Notes: generated by a model not told the origin, from the letters alone. Shown: positions 54,049-63,903, counted from the first letter of the stretch. The stretch: DNA of 64,000 bases from JAUWVG01 sp964633715 (GCA_964633715.1 CAZWHQ010000014.1:1-64000), one strand, 5' to 3'. Numbers and translations: made by a program.

Positions 54049-55221
54049 ATGAGACAGACAATTTTCTGTATTTGCCTTATTTTTTGTCTCTTTGCCTTTG
54101 TTCCTCAATCCGGCTTTTCCGCTGCAGCCCCTCAATCCTTGGCAGATCTTCTCAAATCCGGAAGTGTTCATCTTGCCAGAGATATTGTTATATCGGAAAA
54201 AGAGTTTCCTGAAGGGGTCTATTTTCAAAATCCAAGAGGAATTGTGGTTCATTCAGATGGACGGATATATATCAGTGATTCATTGGCCCATAACATTAAA
54301 ATGATTAGTTCCAGTGGACAAATTATAAAAGTTTTTGGACAGGAAGGTCAGGGGCCTGGCGATTTGAATTCTCCAACATTTATCGCCATCTCCAGAGATC
54401 GGTTGGTCGTTTGGGAATCGATGAATAGGAGATTTTCTCTGTTTAATATGAATGGGGCGTTTATCAATTCTGTAAAAGTCGAAGACGATATGGGTTGGAT
54501 TTTAAAAATGAGGACTCTCCCTGACGGCCGTTTTGTTGTTTTGTCTGAAGTGCAACTCGAAGGAGACAATAAATTCTCGCAACTATACAGCCTTGTTCTT
54601 ATGTCAGTCGATCTTAAAATCTTAAAAATCCTATATACTCAGAAACTTCGAAAGAGAAAACTCATCACAGAGCCAATGCGTGTGTTTGTACCACAACCCT
54701 TCACGCCGAGTATTCATTGGGATGTCACTTCAGAAGGGAACATCGTCGTTGGTTGTTCTGATTTGTGTGATATCGAAATTCATGATCCGGATAATGGCAG
54801 ATTATCCACTTTTTTTCATGAGTATACCCCTGTTAAAGTGACCGCTGCTGACAAAGACAACCACTTTTCAATTTTCACTATGAACATTATAAGTGGAAAT
54901 AAAATGGAAACGAAGAAGGGTGCTCCCGATTACATAAAGGAAAACACAGATTTTCCCAAATATAAACCGGCCTTTAAGGAAATCGTTACAGATGACGAGG
55001 GAAATATTTGGGTGAAATCATTCCAAGAGGATAGAGGACTCGAAGATCAACTCTTTGATGTCTTCGACAAAAAAGGTCAATTTATAACAAGAGTTCGAGT
55101 CCTTGGGGATACAACGTTCCCTTCTCTCTATACGTCGAAAATAAGTCATAAAGAATTCTGGGAAATAGAAAATGTAGATGGGGAATTTTTCAGAATCGTC
55201 CGCAACAAAATCGGCGAATAA
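54049..55221 (+). CDS. 6-bladed beta-propeller protein, secreted
   Basis: Start ATG 54049 (MRQTIFCICLIFCLFAFVPQ) follows AAGGAGG; the longer frame from 54001 is not used. The 390-residue product has a signal peptide and NHL-like strands: NPRGIVVHSDGRIYISDSLA, KVFGQEGQGPGDLNSPTFIA, WDVTSEGNIVVGCSDLCDIE and FDVFDKKGQFITRVRVLGDT. It is the intact counterpart of the truncated propeller fragment at 34045. Function of this class is unknown; propellers of this type bind ligands at the cell surface. Confidence 0.82.
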   Translation: MRQTIFCICLIFCLFAFVPQSGFSAAAPQSLADLLKSGSVHLARDIVISEKEFPEGVYFQNPRGIVVHSDGRIYISDSLAHNIKMISSSGQIIKVFGQEGQGPGDLNSPTFIAISRDRLVVWESMNRRFSLFNMNGAFINSVKVEDDMGWILKMRTLPDGRFVVLSEVQLEGDNKFSQLYSLVLMSVDLKILKILYTQKLRKRKLITEPMRVFVPQPFTPSIHWDVTSEGNIVVGCSDLCDIEIHDPDNGRLSTFFHEYTPVKVTAADKDNHFSIFTMNIISGNKMETKKGAPDYIKENTDFPKYKPAFKEIVTDDEGNIWVKSFQEDRGLEDQLFDVFDKKGQFITRVRVLGDTTFPSLYTSKISHKEFWEIENVDGEFFRIVRNKIGE

Positions 55222-55241
55222 CTTTTTTCCGAATCGACCAA

Positions 55242-57008
55242 TTATTGAGTAACTATCTGTTTAGCGTGTGCCCAACGTCTCTTTGAGTTTTTCTTTGGTT
55301 GAGCAAAGTGATTCTGGAAAGGGATTCTTAAATATCCTCTCACATGTTTGATGCGGAAAGGTTTTGTATGGGTTTGGGCAATGATGCCTCCTTCAGAATT
55401 TAGGACTTGGGCTTCGATTTGATAAATGTATCCAGAATTTATTGTGGGAGGGAGAGGTACATCCAAAAATCGTTGTGATTTCTGTTGGTTTTGTCCATTA
55501 TTTATGGACGATAATTTCACGGTAAAAACGTCACGTGTATTCGAAAGTGTATATTTTTCATTAGCAAGAGTTTTGATCTGCATTTGTAATGTGGTGGCTT
55601 CCGGCAAATCCAAAAGCGTCTGGCTCAAGCGCATGCGACAAGTTCCATCGTCTTTCCACAGGAAGGTCATGTCCTCGTACCTGAGGGCAAAATTAAAATC
55701 TTTGATTTGATGGTGGATATCGTAGGCAGACACCCATTCCGGAAAAGTCTGCCGTGTCGACGCAATAAATCCTACGGAGTCCAATGCAGCCAGGCCACCA
55801 TGTGTGCCGTGCCGGTTTTTCTTGATGCCTGAAAACCAGTTCATGAATCTACTGCTGCTGCTTTCGTATCCGTATTTAATACTCACAAGAACTGATGCCG
55901 GGTATTTCACAGTGTTTCCATTCATCCCCATCTGGATGCGTTTCAGTGCATCAGGGAAATTTGTCGAGAGGGATGCTTTGAAAACATCCGATTGGGGAAT
56001 CCATTCCTCCATGGCTATCCCCTGTTCGATCAATCCTATGGGATCTTTCCCCTGCAGATTTTTCATCCTAAAGGCGTTGTTTTCCTGGTCATATTCAACC
56101 TCGACAGATCCAGCTTGAGATAGGATAAGAAAATGGCCTGTATTTTTATTATATGTGGCTGTGAGTTCTGCCCATGGTTGTTTGGCAAGCACTTGGGCCA
56201 GTTCCACCCTCCTGGGTTCCTGGATAAAAAATGGAGCTACAGATAGAATTCCCGAAGTGTGATAGATGACGTCGTCAGGATTTTTAAGGCTTTTTACGGG
56301 ATTGAAATTGAACTCTTTTAGGGTCTTGTAAATGTTAAGAACCTGTCCTTTCTGCAATGTGTTGGCGTGGTCAGACTGCATTGTCACCTCTAAGGGTTCA
56401 TTAAACTTCTTGAGATGATCTTTCTGAATTTGGTTGAGACCGGCGTCTACGGCAAGAAGAATTTTTTGAAGACCCTCTTCACCCTTCATGTGTGCGATAA
56501 TATCGGAAATGCCAATAAAGGCAAAAAACAGCCTTGGAGTATTGGAGGAAAGGACTTTTTCACCCAGGCTTCTCATTTTTTTATCGATTCCGCTTCTTCC
56601 AAAAATGTACGCTTGGAGTTGGATGATCACATTTTCTTGGATGTAATCAAATTTATTGGGAAAACCCTTGGATTTGAACAAATCCTTAAAACCGCCCTCG
56701 AGTCTATTCATGACGGGATCGTAATATCTTGTCTGATAGCCTTCTACTTCACCGGCATTAAGGATGACTGACCAGGCATAATTTGTGAGTGCGGGAAACG
56801 TCGAAATCATCCTTGAGGGTGGTTCGAAGTTTTTAAAAAGCCCATTGGCCTTTGCCTTCATAAAGACTGAATAAGGAACGGCATCAAGGCAGAGAAAAAG
56901 ATGCCGTTGATCCAGATTCTCCCCAAATGAGTGCGAAACAAAAACAAGGGCAATAGACAAAACTATCAGAACAATTCGATAGTGAATTAATCGTGTTCTT
57001 TTTTCCAT
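55242..57008 (-). CDS. Alkaline-phosphatase-superfamily (phosphodiesterase-like) protein, secreted
   Basis: The likely start is ATG 57008 (MEKRTRLIHYRIVLIVLSIA), with a signal peptide; an ATG 30 bases upstream is in frame. The 588-residue protein has metal-binding landmarks of the superfamily in order: RHLFLCLDAVPYSVFMKAKA (Asp), STFPALTNYAWSVILNA (Thr nucleophile), FIGISDIIAHMKGEEG (Asp and His), MQSDHANTLQKG (Asp-His) and KKNRHGTHGGLAALDS (His). The C-terminal part (about 450-588) is beta-rich. Substrate unknown. It converges with the propeller gene (20 bp). Confidence 0.75.
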   Translation of the reverse strand: MEKRTRLIHYRIVLIVLSIALVFVSHSFGENLDQRHLFLCLDAVPYSVFMKAKANGLFKNFEPPSRMISTFPALTNYAWSVILNAGEVEGYQTRYYDPVMNRLEGGFKDLFKSKGFPNKFDYIQENVIIQLQAYIFGRSGIDKKMRSLGEKVLSSNTPRLFFAFIGISDIIAHMKGEEGLQKILLAVDAGLNQIQKDHLKKFNEPLEVTMQSDHANTLQKGQVLNIYKTLKEFNFNPVKSLKNPDDVIYHTSGILSVAPFFIQEPRRVELAQVLAKQPWAELTATYNKNTGHFLILSQAGSVEVEYDQENNAFRMKNLQGKDPIGLIEQGIAMEEWIPQSDVFKASLSTNFPDALKRIQMGMNGNTVKYPASVLVSIKYGYESSSSRFMNWFSGIKKNRHGTHGGLAALDSVGFIASTRQTFPEWVSAYDIHHQIKDFNFALRYEDMTFLWKDDGTCRMRLSQTLLDLPEATTLQMQIKTLANEKYTLSNTRDVFTVKLSSINNGQNQQKSQRFLDVPLPPTINSGYIYQIEAQVLNSEGGIIAQTHTKPFRIKHVRGYLRIPFQNHFAQPKKNSKRRWAHAKQIVTQ

Positions 57009-57077
57009 ATTTATGCGGGATGTATTCAAGATTCTCAATTTATCGAACAGAAGTTTATATCAACTACAAAAAAAAAG

Positions 57078-57731
57078 TCAAATTGAAGTAAGGAGTAATT
57101 GTAAATGCTGTTCAGCCTGAAAGAGATCGTCAGCGATAAAATCGGCGGATGTGAAATCCTGGGATTCTGTGTATTCCGTTGGAATAGCAATAACCCGACA
57201 TCCGGCTCTTTTCCCGGCTGTAACTCCGTTTTCAGAATCCTCGAGGACGAAACATTCTTGGGGAGGAATAGATAATTTTTCGCAGGTTTTCAAATATATT
57301 TCCGGCTCTGGTTTCCCCTTTTCTATTCCGTCAGAGGATTGCAGCACATCGAATTTTTCGCGAATTTTCAACGAATCGACCACAATATCCAGGAATTCCT
57401 CTTGGGCACCCGTACATACAGCCAGTTTCAAGCGGTTGAAGAATGTTTTGAGGATGTGAAAAAGACCCGGCATGGCCTCGAGTTCGGTCCGCAGTTTTTT
57501 TCGCATGGCCTTGTTTCTCATGTCCAGGGCTTTCTGAGCAGCTATGGGAAGCTTTAAATCTTTGACAAAGATTTCAAGGCCTTCTATAGGTTTTGTCCCC
57601 ATCATTTTCCAGAGTGTTTCCTCTTTAAGTTCAACTCCAAATTTTTTAGCTATGTCATACTCAGCCTGAAAATACAGCCGTTCGCTGTCGATCATCAAAC
57701 CGTCCATATCGAAAATCAGTGCTTTAATCAA
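57078..57731 (-). CDS. HAD superfamily hydrolase (beta-phosphoglucomutase-like)
   Basis: The 217-residue protein has motif I ALIFDMDGLMIDSERLYFQA (nucleophile and acid Asp), a helical cap (residues about 15-80), motif II LAVCTGAQEEFLDI and motif IV CFVLEDSENGVTAGKRAGCR. The DMDG-x-x-D pattern and cap type place it with phosphoglycolate-phosphatase/beta-phosphoglucomutase-like enzymes. Cytosolic. Substrate not deducible from context. Confidence 0.92.
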   Translation of the reverse strand: MIKALIFDMDGLMIDSERLYFQAEYDIAKKFGVELKEETLWKMMGTKPIEGLEIFVKDLKLPIAAQKALDMRNKAMRKKLRTELEAMPGLFHILKTFFNRLKLAVCTGAQEEFLDIVVDSLKIREKFDVLQSSDGIEKGKPEPEIYLKTCEKLSIPPQECFVLEDSENGVTAGKRAGCRVIAIPTEYTESQDFTSADFIADDLFQAEQHLQLLLTSI

Positions 57732-57754
57732 GAGTGTCCGCAGTTTAGGAGTTA

Positions 57755-58066
57755 TTAATGTTTCTTTTTTTTCTTGCTCTTGCCTTTACCGAAGATGCCG
57801 CCGCTCAGAAAAAGCCCCGCACCCAGCACAAAACCAAAATTGTACCAGCCTCCATTGTTGTGGACTTCATAAAAACGGACGTTTTCTGAAAAAATTGAAA
57901 TAATAAATGTTATCGGTGCGATAAGACCGTGCCAGATTCCTGAAAAGAATCCTGCAATTTCTCCCTTTTCATCTGGAGTTTTTTCGAAACCATTTGGGCC
58001 TGGGGCGCAGCTGGAGAGGATTATTATCAAAACAAAGACAATCCCCAAGTGACTTTTAATTTTCAT
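57755..58066 (-). CDS. Small lipoprotein with two membrane segments
   Basis: The 103-residue protein has a lipobox (IILSSC-A, Cys20), a short acidic mature part, then two hydrophobic stretches (GFFSGIWHGLIAPITFIISI and FGFVLGAGLFLSGGIFGKGK) and a lysine-rich tail. I recognise no family with certainty, although the GIWHGLIAP-IT segment occurs in small proteins annotated as membrane proteins in Acidobacteriota. GGAGG lies before the start. Confidence 0.65.
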   Translation of the reverse strand: MKIKSHLGIVFVLIIILSSCAPGPNGFEKTPDEKGEIAGFFSGIWHGLIAPITFIISIFSENVRFYEVHNNGGWYNFGFVLGAGLFLSGGIFGKGKSKKKKKH

Positions 58067-58255
58067 TTTTCCTCCATTTGAGTGAAGTTATACCACAAAA
58101 CAGGAATATCTCACACTTCTTCTCCTGCTCATTCTGGCTGTCTTTGACGTATCTTATCAAGAATGCTATAAATATTCCCAATAAAGATGTGAATGCGGGA
58201 TTAAAGCTCAGGAATCGGATGCAGTCCTATGAAATGATTTAGTTCGGAGGTTTTT

Positions 58256-58936
58256 ATGGAAACAAAAAAGATACAAATTGTCCTTTTGGTTCTTGCCGTT
58301 TGTTTGAGTGTTGTTTCTGCGGCCGCACAAGATAGCAGCCGTTTTTATGCCGGATTGAGTTTCAGCCTGTCAGATGCGACAATCATCGACCAGTTTACGA
58401 GGTACGAGATGGGAGTCCTGACAGAAAAAAATACGTTTGAGGACGAGTACACAGGTCAGGCCTTTGGATTCTTTTTGGGCTGCCGGTTTTTAGATAAAAA
58501 ACATGTTTTCATTAACCTTCAACTCCATGGAAGTTTTTTCAGCAGCGAATTCCTTATCGAAACATCGAGCAGTGTTGTGAAGCGAAAGTTGGCCTGTTCT
58601 CGGGGGATTGATCTTCAGCCAGGCTGTAAAATAACGAAAAATCTAATTTTTTTTCTCAGTGGATCGATTGAGAGGGGACGATTTCAATTCTCAAAAGAGG
58701 GGACAACCACCACCTACAACGTCGAAGTACCAATGATGGGATACGGATTTGGGATGGGTGTAGGGTATCGTGTTTTTCCTTCTCTTATTGTCAGGGTGAG
58801 ATACCAATACAACCAGTTCGGTTCGATGGAAATTTCGACTGCGTTAGACGATCTAGGAACAAAAGTTGATGTTGTTGAACTCTTGCCAAGATATGATCTT
58901 TTTTTGTTATCAGTGCAGTACAATTTTGGAAAATAG
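58256..58936 (+). CDS. Outer-membrane beta-barrel protein
   Basis: The 226-residue protein starts behind GGAGG, has a signal peptide ending near SAAAQ-DS (residue 25) and a barrel body: SSRFYAGLSFSLSDATIIDQ, GFFLGCRFLDKKHVFINLQL, MGYGFGMGVGYRVFPSLIVR and the C-terminal FLLSVQYNFGK, which lacks the canonical terminal Phe only by two residues. The fold is of the OmpA-like or OmpW-like eight-strand type. Upstream (58067-58255) and downstream (58937-59069) gaps hold nothing that I can identify. Confidence 0.7.
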   Translation: METKKIQIVLLVLAVCLSVVSAAAQDSSRFYAGLSFSLSDATIIDQFTRYEMGVLTEKNTFEDEYTGQAFGFFLGCRFLDKKHVFINLQLHGSFFSSEFLIETSSSVVKRKLACSRGIDLQPGCKITKNLIFFLSGSIERGRFQFSKEGTTTTYNVEVPMMGYGFGMGVGYRVFPSLIVRVRYQYNQFGSMEISTALDDLGTKVDVVELLPRYDLFLLSVQYNFGK

Positions 58937-59069
58937 GAGTAAACCAAGAAAGGAAAATTAGGCTGAGGCTCCATTTTGAGGTCAGCGGCCTTTAAAAAGA
59001 TAAACAATAAGTTTTTTTTTGATCAGAAGCGGGTTATTTATCAATCAGTAAAGGATTTTTTATTTTTTA

Positions 59070-60566
59070 CTATAGAGTAAAAAGGGCTAAAAGTGTGTAG
59101 GCTATAGCTCCCAAAACTGCAGCTGCGGTGGCCAATGGCAGTTGTGTCAAGACGTGATCCATCAAATCCGTCCCCGTTGCAAGGGAGGATAGAATAGTTG
59201 TGTCTGAGATGGGTGAACAGTTGTCTCCGTAGACGGAACCTCCTGTCACGGCGGCAAAACAGAGCAGTGTGAAAAAAGGATCCGGATTGACAGAGTAAGC
59301 CAGCGGCATCGCTATTGGAAAGACGACGGCATACGTTCCCCATGAGGTTCCAATCGAAAATGAAATGAACATGGTGACAAAGAGAAGGATAGCAGGAAGC
59401 AAAAATGGAACAATCAGTGCGCTGGTTGTCCGGATGATAAAATTGGCCGTGCCCAATGCTCCCGAGACATTCCCTAGTGTGACGGCTAAGCCGAGAATTA
59501 TTGCTCCTATGGTTACTCCCTTGCATCCATTGACGAAACCCTCGAGAACGGTTTTCAGCTTCATGCCTTGATACATGGCCAGTGCCATGGCCGATAATGT
59601 GGCCAGTACAAAAGCTTCTGAAACAAGGAGTTTCCCGATAAAAATATAAGGGATAATGGCAACGGAGAGCAGCACGCCAATGGGAACGAGAAAACCTGCG
59701 ATCGAGGGTTTAAATCCCTCCGGTATCTTGATTTCTGAGAGTTCTTTAGAAATCAACGGCTGGGAATTATCGCGGTTGAGTGCTCCTGTTGTTTTTGCCC
59801 GCTCCATGGCCTGCTTCATTTTCTTCCCATACCACGGCATTTTTTCCCAGGACACGAGCAGTGTAAATAGGAGGGCAATCCAGGCGTAAAAATTAAAAGG
59901 AATGGCTTTGAACATAAACGCTTTGCTGAAATCCAGATCTGTGAAGATGGGTGATGTCCCCACCACAAGGCCTCCTATATAAATGGGCCAGACATTAAAG
60001 GGGAGGACTGTCGCTACAGGGGATGCGGTAGAATCGATAATGTAGGAGAGTTCCTCATGGCTGACCTTCTTTTTGTCACTTAAGGGGCGGACTGTGGAGC
60101 CTGCCAGGATAGTGCTGATTGTTCCGCCCTGATGAAACAGCACGCCGATTAGATAGGCAAAAAATTTGGCTGTGCGGCGGTCTTTTGCAAATTTTTTCCC
60201 GGCCCATTCGGCAAAATGCAAAGCGCCCCCGGTCTTTCCCCAAATACCGATAAGCCCGCCCAAACACCAGAGATACACCAATAGAATTTCTCCATATTTC
60301 GCACTTCCAATGGACGGGATCAAAAACTCCTGGACGATATTTAATTTTCCGCTGATGATACCCCCAAGAACTATTCCTGCAAACAGCGAAGGAATCACTT
60401 CGCGGGTGGCAAAACAGAGAATCAGTGCAATCACGGCAGGAAAAATGGACCAGAGAGCAAAATCCTGATTTATTTCATTAAAACTAATGAAGTCTGTGTT
60501 TGTTCTCAGAATTATAAGAGCGACAATACCAACCAGAACCAGCAGCCATTTTATCTTCCTATTCAT
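59070..60566 (-). CDS. NhaC-type Na+/H+ antiporter
   Basis: The 498-residue protein has about twelve membrane helices. Landmarks of the Na_H_antiporter family are present: LALWS-like start NQDFALWSIFPAVIALILCF, VLFHQGGTISTILAGSTVRP, SHEELSYIIDSTASPVATVL and GTSWGTYAVVFPIAMPLAYS followed by VTGGSVYGDNCSPISDTTIL. The last is the conserved GDNCSPISD motif. AAGGTG precedes the start. It exchanges Na+ (or another solute) for H+ across the inner membrane. Confidence 0.93.
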   Translation of the reverse strand: MNRKIKWLLVLVGIVALIILRTNTDFISFNEINQDFALWSIFPAVIALILCFATREVIPSLFAGIVLGGIISGKLNIVQEFLIPSIGSAKYGEILLVYLWCLGGLIGIWGKTGGALHFAEWAGKKFAKDRRTAKFFAYLIGVLFHQGGTISTILAGSTVRPLSDKKKVSHEELSYIIDSTASPVATVLPFNVWPIYIGGLVVGTSPIFTDLDFSKAFMFKAIPFNFYAWIALLFTLLVSWEKMPWYGKKMKQAMERAKTTGALNRDNSQPLISKELSEIKIPEGFKPSIAGFLVPIGVLLSVAIIPYIFIGKLLVSEAFVLATLSAMALAMYQGMKLKTVLEGFVNGCKGVTIGAIILGLAVTLGNVSGALGTANFIIRTTSALIVPFLLPAILLFVTMFISFSIGTSWGTYAVVFPIAMPLAYSVNPDPFFTLLCFAAVTGGSVYGDNCSPISDTTILSSLATGTDLMDHVLTQLPLATAAAVLGAIAYTLLALFTL

Positions 60567-60762
60567 GAATCACCTTTTCTTCCACAATAATGAATGAACA
60601 TACCATACACAAAACTAAAAGGTCAAAATAAAATTATGTAGTGTTCTCCTAGGCAAGTGTTGTAATCACGATTTTGTTATATCTAAAAATTAATTTTTAA
60701 ATCTTCCTGATTTATGGTATTTTCACTAGTCATAAATGAAATGACCAGGAGGAAATAAAAAA

Positions 60763-61128
60763 ATGAAAAATAGAGCGTGGATAATTTTTGTTGTGGCTGT
60801 TTTTTGCTTATCTACGGCAAGTGTTTTTTCCGCACAAGCGAAACAATATGAAGCTCTCCTCGGTACCTGGGATGTGGAAACGGAGAGTGGTGAGTACACA
60901 TTTACATTTGTATTTTCCATGGACGAAGAAACCCTGAAAGGAATCTTTTCGGGGAGTTCAGGAGATGCCGAAATGGAAAACCTCTCTTTTGAAGACAGCC
61001 AATTGAAATTTACTGTAGATGTGGGCGTGGTGATTGATTTTTCTGCCACAATTGAAGGAGACAGTCTTGAAGGTATGCTGTCTTTAGAATATGGTGAGGG
61101 CAATATTATCGGAACCAAAAGAAAATAA
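60763..61128 (+). CDS. Small secreted lipocalin-like protein
   Basis: The 121-residue product starts behind AGGAGG and has a signal peptide ending at about residue 26. The mature 95 residues are a strand-rich domain opening ALLGTWDVETESGEYTFTFV, the GTW-strand pattern also seen in the lipoprotein at 27400, and closing GMLSLEYGEGNIIGTKRK. It resembles single-domain lipocalin-like proteins of unknown role. Divergent from the NhaC gene. Confidence 0.65.
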   Translation: MKNRAWIIFVVAVFCLSTASVFSAQAKQYEALLGTWDVETESGEYTFTFVFSMDEETLKGIFSGSSGDAEMENLSFEDSQLKFTVDVGVVIDFSATIEGDSLEGMLSLEYGEGNIIGTKRK

Positions 61129-61147
61129 CAGGCAATTATCTGAAGTT

Positions 61148-61900
61148 TCAAAGCACGTCGCGGCGGGTGAAAATCCATCCTCCCATGAAGATGATCACAA
61201 CACTCCCGATCCCGATCAATAATAATTCTGCTGTTATTGAAGAACCTCTGAGTGATCTATTGAGCAGCAGGGCAGGGAGTGTCCAGGGGTAAAAACGGCC
61301 CCAGTCAGAATTGATGAGAAGCATTCCCATGACTGTCATGCTTATCCCAAAGCTCACCGCGACAACAAAATTGTGCCAACGCAGACCTACCCAGGTGTGA
61401 AGAACGATAAGGAGAAGAGATCCAACATAGGCGAGCGCAGCATGTTTAAGAATTGGAAGCCAGGGAAGATTTAAATTAAATCCCAGTTCTGGTTTTAAGA
61501 TTGCCAACCCTATTTCCGAGAGAAAGATATAACCGACGAGTGCTACAAAACTTATAAAAACAAGGATTAAACCGGCTGTCTGTTTAGCCGCATAAATATT
61601 AGAGCGGGGAACTGGCAGGACAAAGAGATGTTTCCAGTTGTTCTGGGAATGCTCCAATCCTGCTAGAAGTGCGGTTTCAAGTGTGATAAAAAGGGGGAGG
61701 GCCAAGAGCGTCCAAAAAAATATTGTTTGCCTGCCCAACCAAAGTTTTGGATCCTCAGCATTTTGAAGATAGGATTGGCCCCTAAATAAAATGATAGAAA
61801 ATTGAAGAAGTGCAATTATTGACGGAATGATAATGGCCAACCAGAGAGCCAGAGTGCGTTTGAGCTTCAGCATTTCCGCAGAGAGTGCTCTGAAATACAT
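61148..61900 (-). CDS. ABC-2 type permease (bacitracin-exporter-like)
   Basis: The 250-residue protein has six helices. It begins MYFRALSAEMLKLKRTLALW, the start typical of ABC-2 subunits of peptide-resistance exporters, and has FWTLLALPLFITLETALLAG with LEHSQNNWKHLFVLPVPRSN between helices. It starts 3 bp after the ATPase stop, with AAGGAGG in the ATPase 3' end. It would form the membrane half of the exporter. Confidence 0.85.
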   Translation of the reverse strand: MYFRALSAEMLKLKRTLALWLAIIIPSIIALLQFSIILFRGQSYLQNAEDPKLWLGRQTIFFWTLLALPLFITLETALLAGLEHSQNNWKHLFVLPVPRSNIYAAKQTAGLILVFISFVALVGYIFLSEIGLAILKPELGFNLNLPWLPILKHAALAYVGSLLLIVLHTWVGLRWHNFVVAVSFGISMTVMGMLLINSDWGRFYPWTLPALLLNRSLRGSSITAELLLIGIGSVVIIFMGGWIFTRRDVL

Positions 61901-61903
61901 TGA

Positions 61904-62824
61904 CTAAATACCCTCCTTTTGTTCTCCATCGATAAGATTGAAAAACATACTTTCAAGAGAGGGCTGTTTGAGATGAATCGAATACACCTTGATTCCCTGA
62001 TACACTAGTCTGGCATTGATCTCGGCTGCTTCAAACTTATCCTTAACCTGTACCTGTAAATTTTTGTCTAAATCGAACTCGATATGATGCTGTTGTTCTA
62101 AAAATTGTTTGGCCTTGTCCGGATTGTCGACCTGGAGGATGATTGGTGTCCGAAGCCTGGATTTGAGATCGGCCATGGCTCCCTGGAAGAGGAGCTGGCC
62201 TTTATGGATAACGCCGATGTGAGTCGCTATCTGTTCAACCTCATTGAGAAGATGGCTGGAAAGGAATACTGTGATGCCTCTTTCTTTGGGAAAGTTTTGG
62301 ATAAGATGACGGAACTCTTGTATTCCGCCTGGGTCCAGTCCGTTTGTCGGTTCATCCAGAATGAGAAGTTTTGGATGGTTCAGCAGTGCTAAGGCCAGTC
62401 CTAATCGTTGGCGCATCCCTGTGGAGTACTGGCTGACTTTGCGGTCCGCTGCATATTTTAAGTTTACTGTGTGCAAAACAAAATCAATGTTATTTTTGGA
62501 GGTTTTCAGAAGTCTGTGTGTGATTTCAAGATTCTCTCTTCCAGTCAAGTGATTATATACTGAGGGCGATTCCACCAGGGCTCCAATCTGTCTGAGAAGA
62601 GCATATCTCTCCTTAAGAAACGGACGTCCAAATACCTCTATCCTTCCTGCATGATGACGGATGAGACCCAAAAGCAGACGGATTGTAGTTGTTTTCCCGG
62701 CACCGTTGGGTCCGAGAAAACCGTAAACGCTGGCCTGCGGCACGTTGAGATTGAGATCATAAACAGCCGTCAGGCTGCCAAACTTTCGTGTAAGTCCAGA
62801 GGTAGAGATCGCCAAATGATCCAT
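61904..62824 (-). CDS. ABC transporter ATP-binding protein
   Basis: I start at ATG 62824 (MDHLAISTSGLTRKFGSLTA); the longer frame from TTG 62908 lacks homology and both sites have poor ribosome binding sequences. The 306-residue protein has Walker A GFLGPNGAGKTTTIRLLLGL, signature VSQYSTGMRQRLGLALALLN, Walker B KLLILDEPTNGLDPGGIQEF and H-loop VFLSSHLLNEVEQIA. It pairs with the ABC-2 permease downstream. The YSTGMRQRLG signature is common in bacitracin/nisin-type exporters. Confidence 0.9.
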   Translation of the reverse strand: MDHLAISTSGLTRKFGSLTAVYDLNLNVPQASVYGFLGPNGAGKTTTIRLLLGLIRHHAGRIEVFGRPFLKERYALLRQIGALVESPSVYNHLTGRENLEITHRLLKTSKNNIDFVLHTVNLKYAADRKVSQYSTGMRQRLGLALALLNHPKLLILDEPTNGLDPGGIQEFRHLIQNFPKERGITVFLSSHLLNEVEQIATHIGVIHKGQLLFQGAMADLKSRLRTPIILQVDNPDKAKQFLEQQHHIEFDLDKNLQVQVKDKFEAAEINARLVYQGIKVYSIHLKQPSLESMFFNLIDGEQKEGI

Positions 62825-63048
62825 GTTTAAATATCCATACTTCCTAAGAGATGTTATACGTTTATCTTGGTAGAATGTTTCACTAAAGTCATCTAAAATT
62901 TTTTTCAACTTTTTTATTCTTTCTAACGTCTAATAAAGATTTCGTGCTCCTCCCAAGACTGCCCGGTCCAATCCTGCGGATTCTCTGCGTTATGAGTAGT
63001 TGAACTGATATTTTGCCTATGATATAAGCACATTAGATTTAGCCAGGG

Positions 63049-63903
63049 ATGGATCTCTTGAAGGACAGAAAAATACAAATTCTGGTCAACGAACGTGAGC
63101 AGACTATTCCTGCAAAATCGACTGTTGGGCAGGTACGGGATCTAATAAAACCGGATGCGGATATTCAAATTGTCAATGGTTTCCCAGCAGAAGACCATGA
63201 AGAGTTGAAAGGAGGAGAGTGCCTGGTTTTTATCAAACGTGGAGAAATTCCTCCAGTTGGTGAACTGGAAGCTCTTTTAGTGGCTCGGCACACTCCAGGG
63301 ATCTATGACGTTCTAAAAAATTCTGTTGTCGGCGTGGCTGGCCTTGGGGGGCTGGGATCAGCTGTTGCTATTGCACTTGCCCGGATGGGTTTGGGGACTC
63401 TTATCCTTGTGGATCATGATGTCGTAGAGCCCAGCAATTTAAACCGCCAGCAGTACACGATCGATCAGATCGGCACAGCGAAAACAGAAGCAATAAAGAT
63501 CATCCTGGCAAAAATAAATCCTTATGTCCAGGTCAATACCAAAAAAAAGACTCTCTGCAAAGAGAATGTGCCTGAAATTTTTAAATCAGTGGATGTTCTA
63601 GTGGAATGTTTCGATCGTGCGGAAGAGAAGAAGATGCTCTTGGAGACGGCCGCGGAATGTCTCCCTGAAACATTTATAATAGGGGCGTCCGGTTTGGCCG
63701 GCTACGGGGACAGCAACAGCATCAAGACCTGGCGCCTGAGTGAAAGGATGTTTATGGTTGGGGATCTGGAAAAAGCCGCCGAATCCGGTTTGGGTTTAAT
63801 GGCCCCAAGGGTGGGGATAGCCGCCCATCATCAGGCCAACCTAGTCATCAGCCTTCTTGTCGATCCAGTCAAAACCCTCTCTCAAATCCCAGACATTTCT
63901 TAG
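63049..63903 (+). CDS. thiF: ThiS-like domain fused to ThiF-type adenylyltransferase
   Basis: The 284-residue protein has a small ubiquitin-like N-terminal domain (KIQILVNEREQTIPAKSTVG, about residues 7-72) and an E1-like domain from about 80: GVAGLGGLGSAVAIALARMG, LILVDHDVVEPSNLNRQQYT, the arginine/asparagine motif of ATP binding, and AECLPETFIIGASGLAGYGD. ThiF activates the ThiS C-terminus as acyl-adenylate for thiazole sulfur. The ThiS part here has no terminal Gly-Gly and is fused at its C-terminus, so it cannot itself be the carrier; a separate ThiS would be needed. The C-terminal zinc cysteines of ThiF/MoeB are not seen, as in the short ThiF family. Confidence 0.82.
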   Translation: MDLLKDRKIQILVNEREQTIPAKSTVGQVRDLIKPDADIQIVNGFPAEDHEELKGGECLVFIKRGEIPPVGELEALLVARHTPGIYDVLKNSVVGVAGLGGLGSAVAIALARMGLGTLILVDHDVVEPSNLNRQQYTIDQIGTAKTEAIKIILAKINPYVQVNTKKKTLCKENVPEIFKSVDVLVECFDRAEEKKMLLETAAECLPETFIIGASGLAGYGDSNSIKTWRLSERMFMVGDLEKAAESGLGLMAPRVGIAAHHQANLVISLLVDPVKTLSQIPDIS

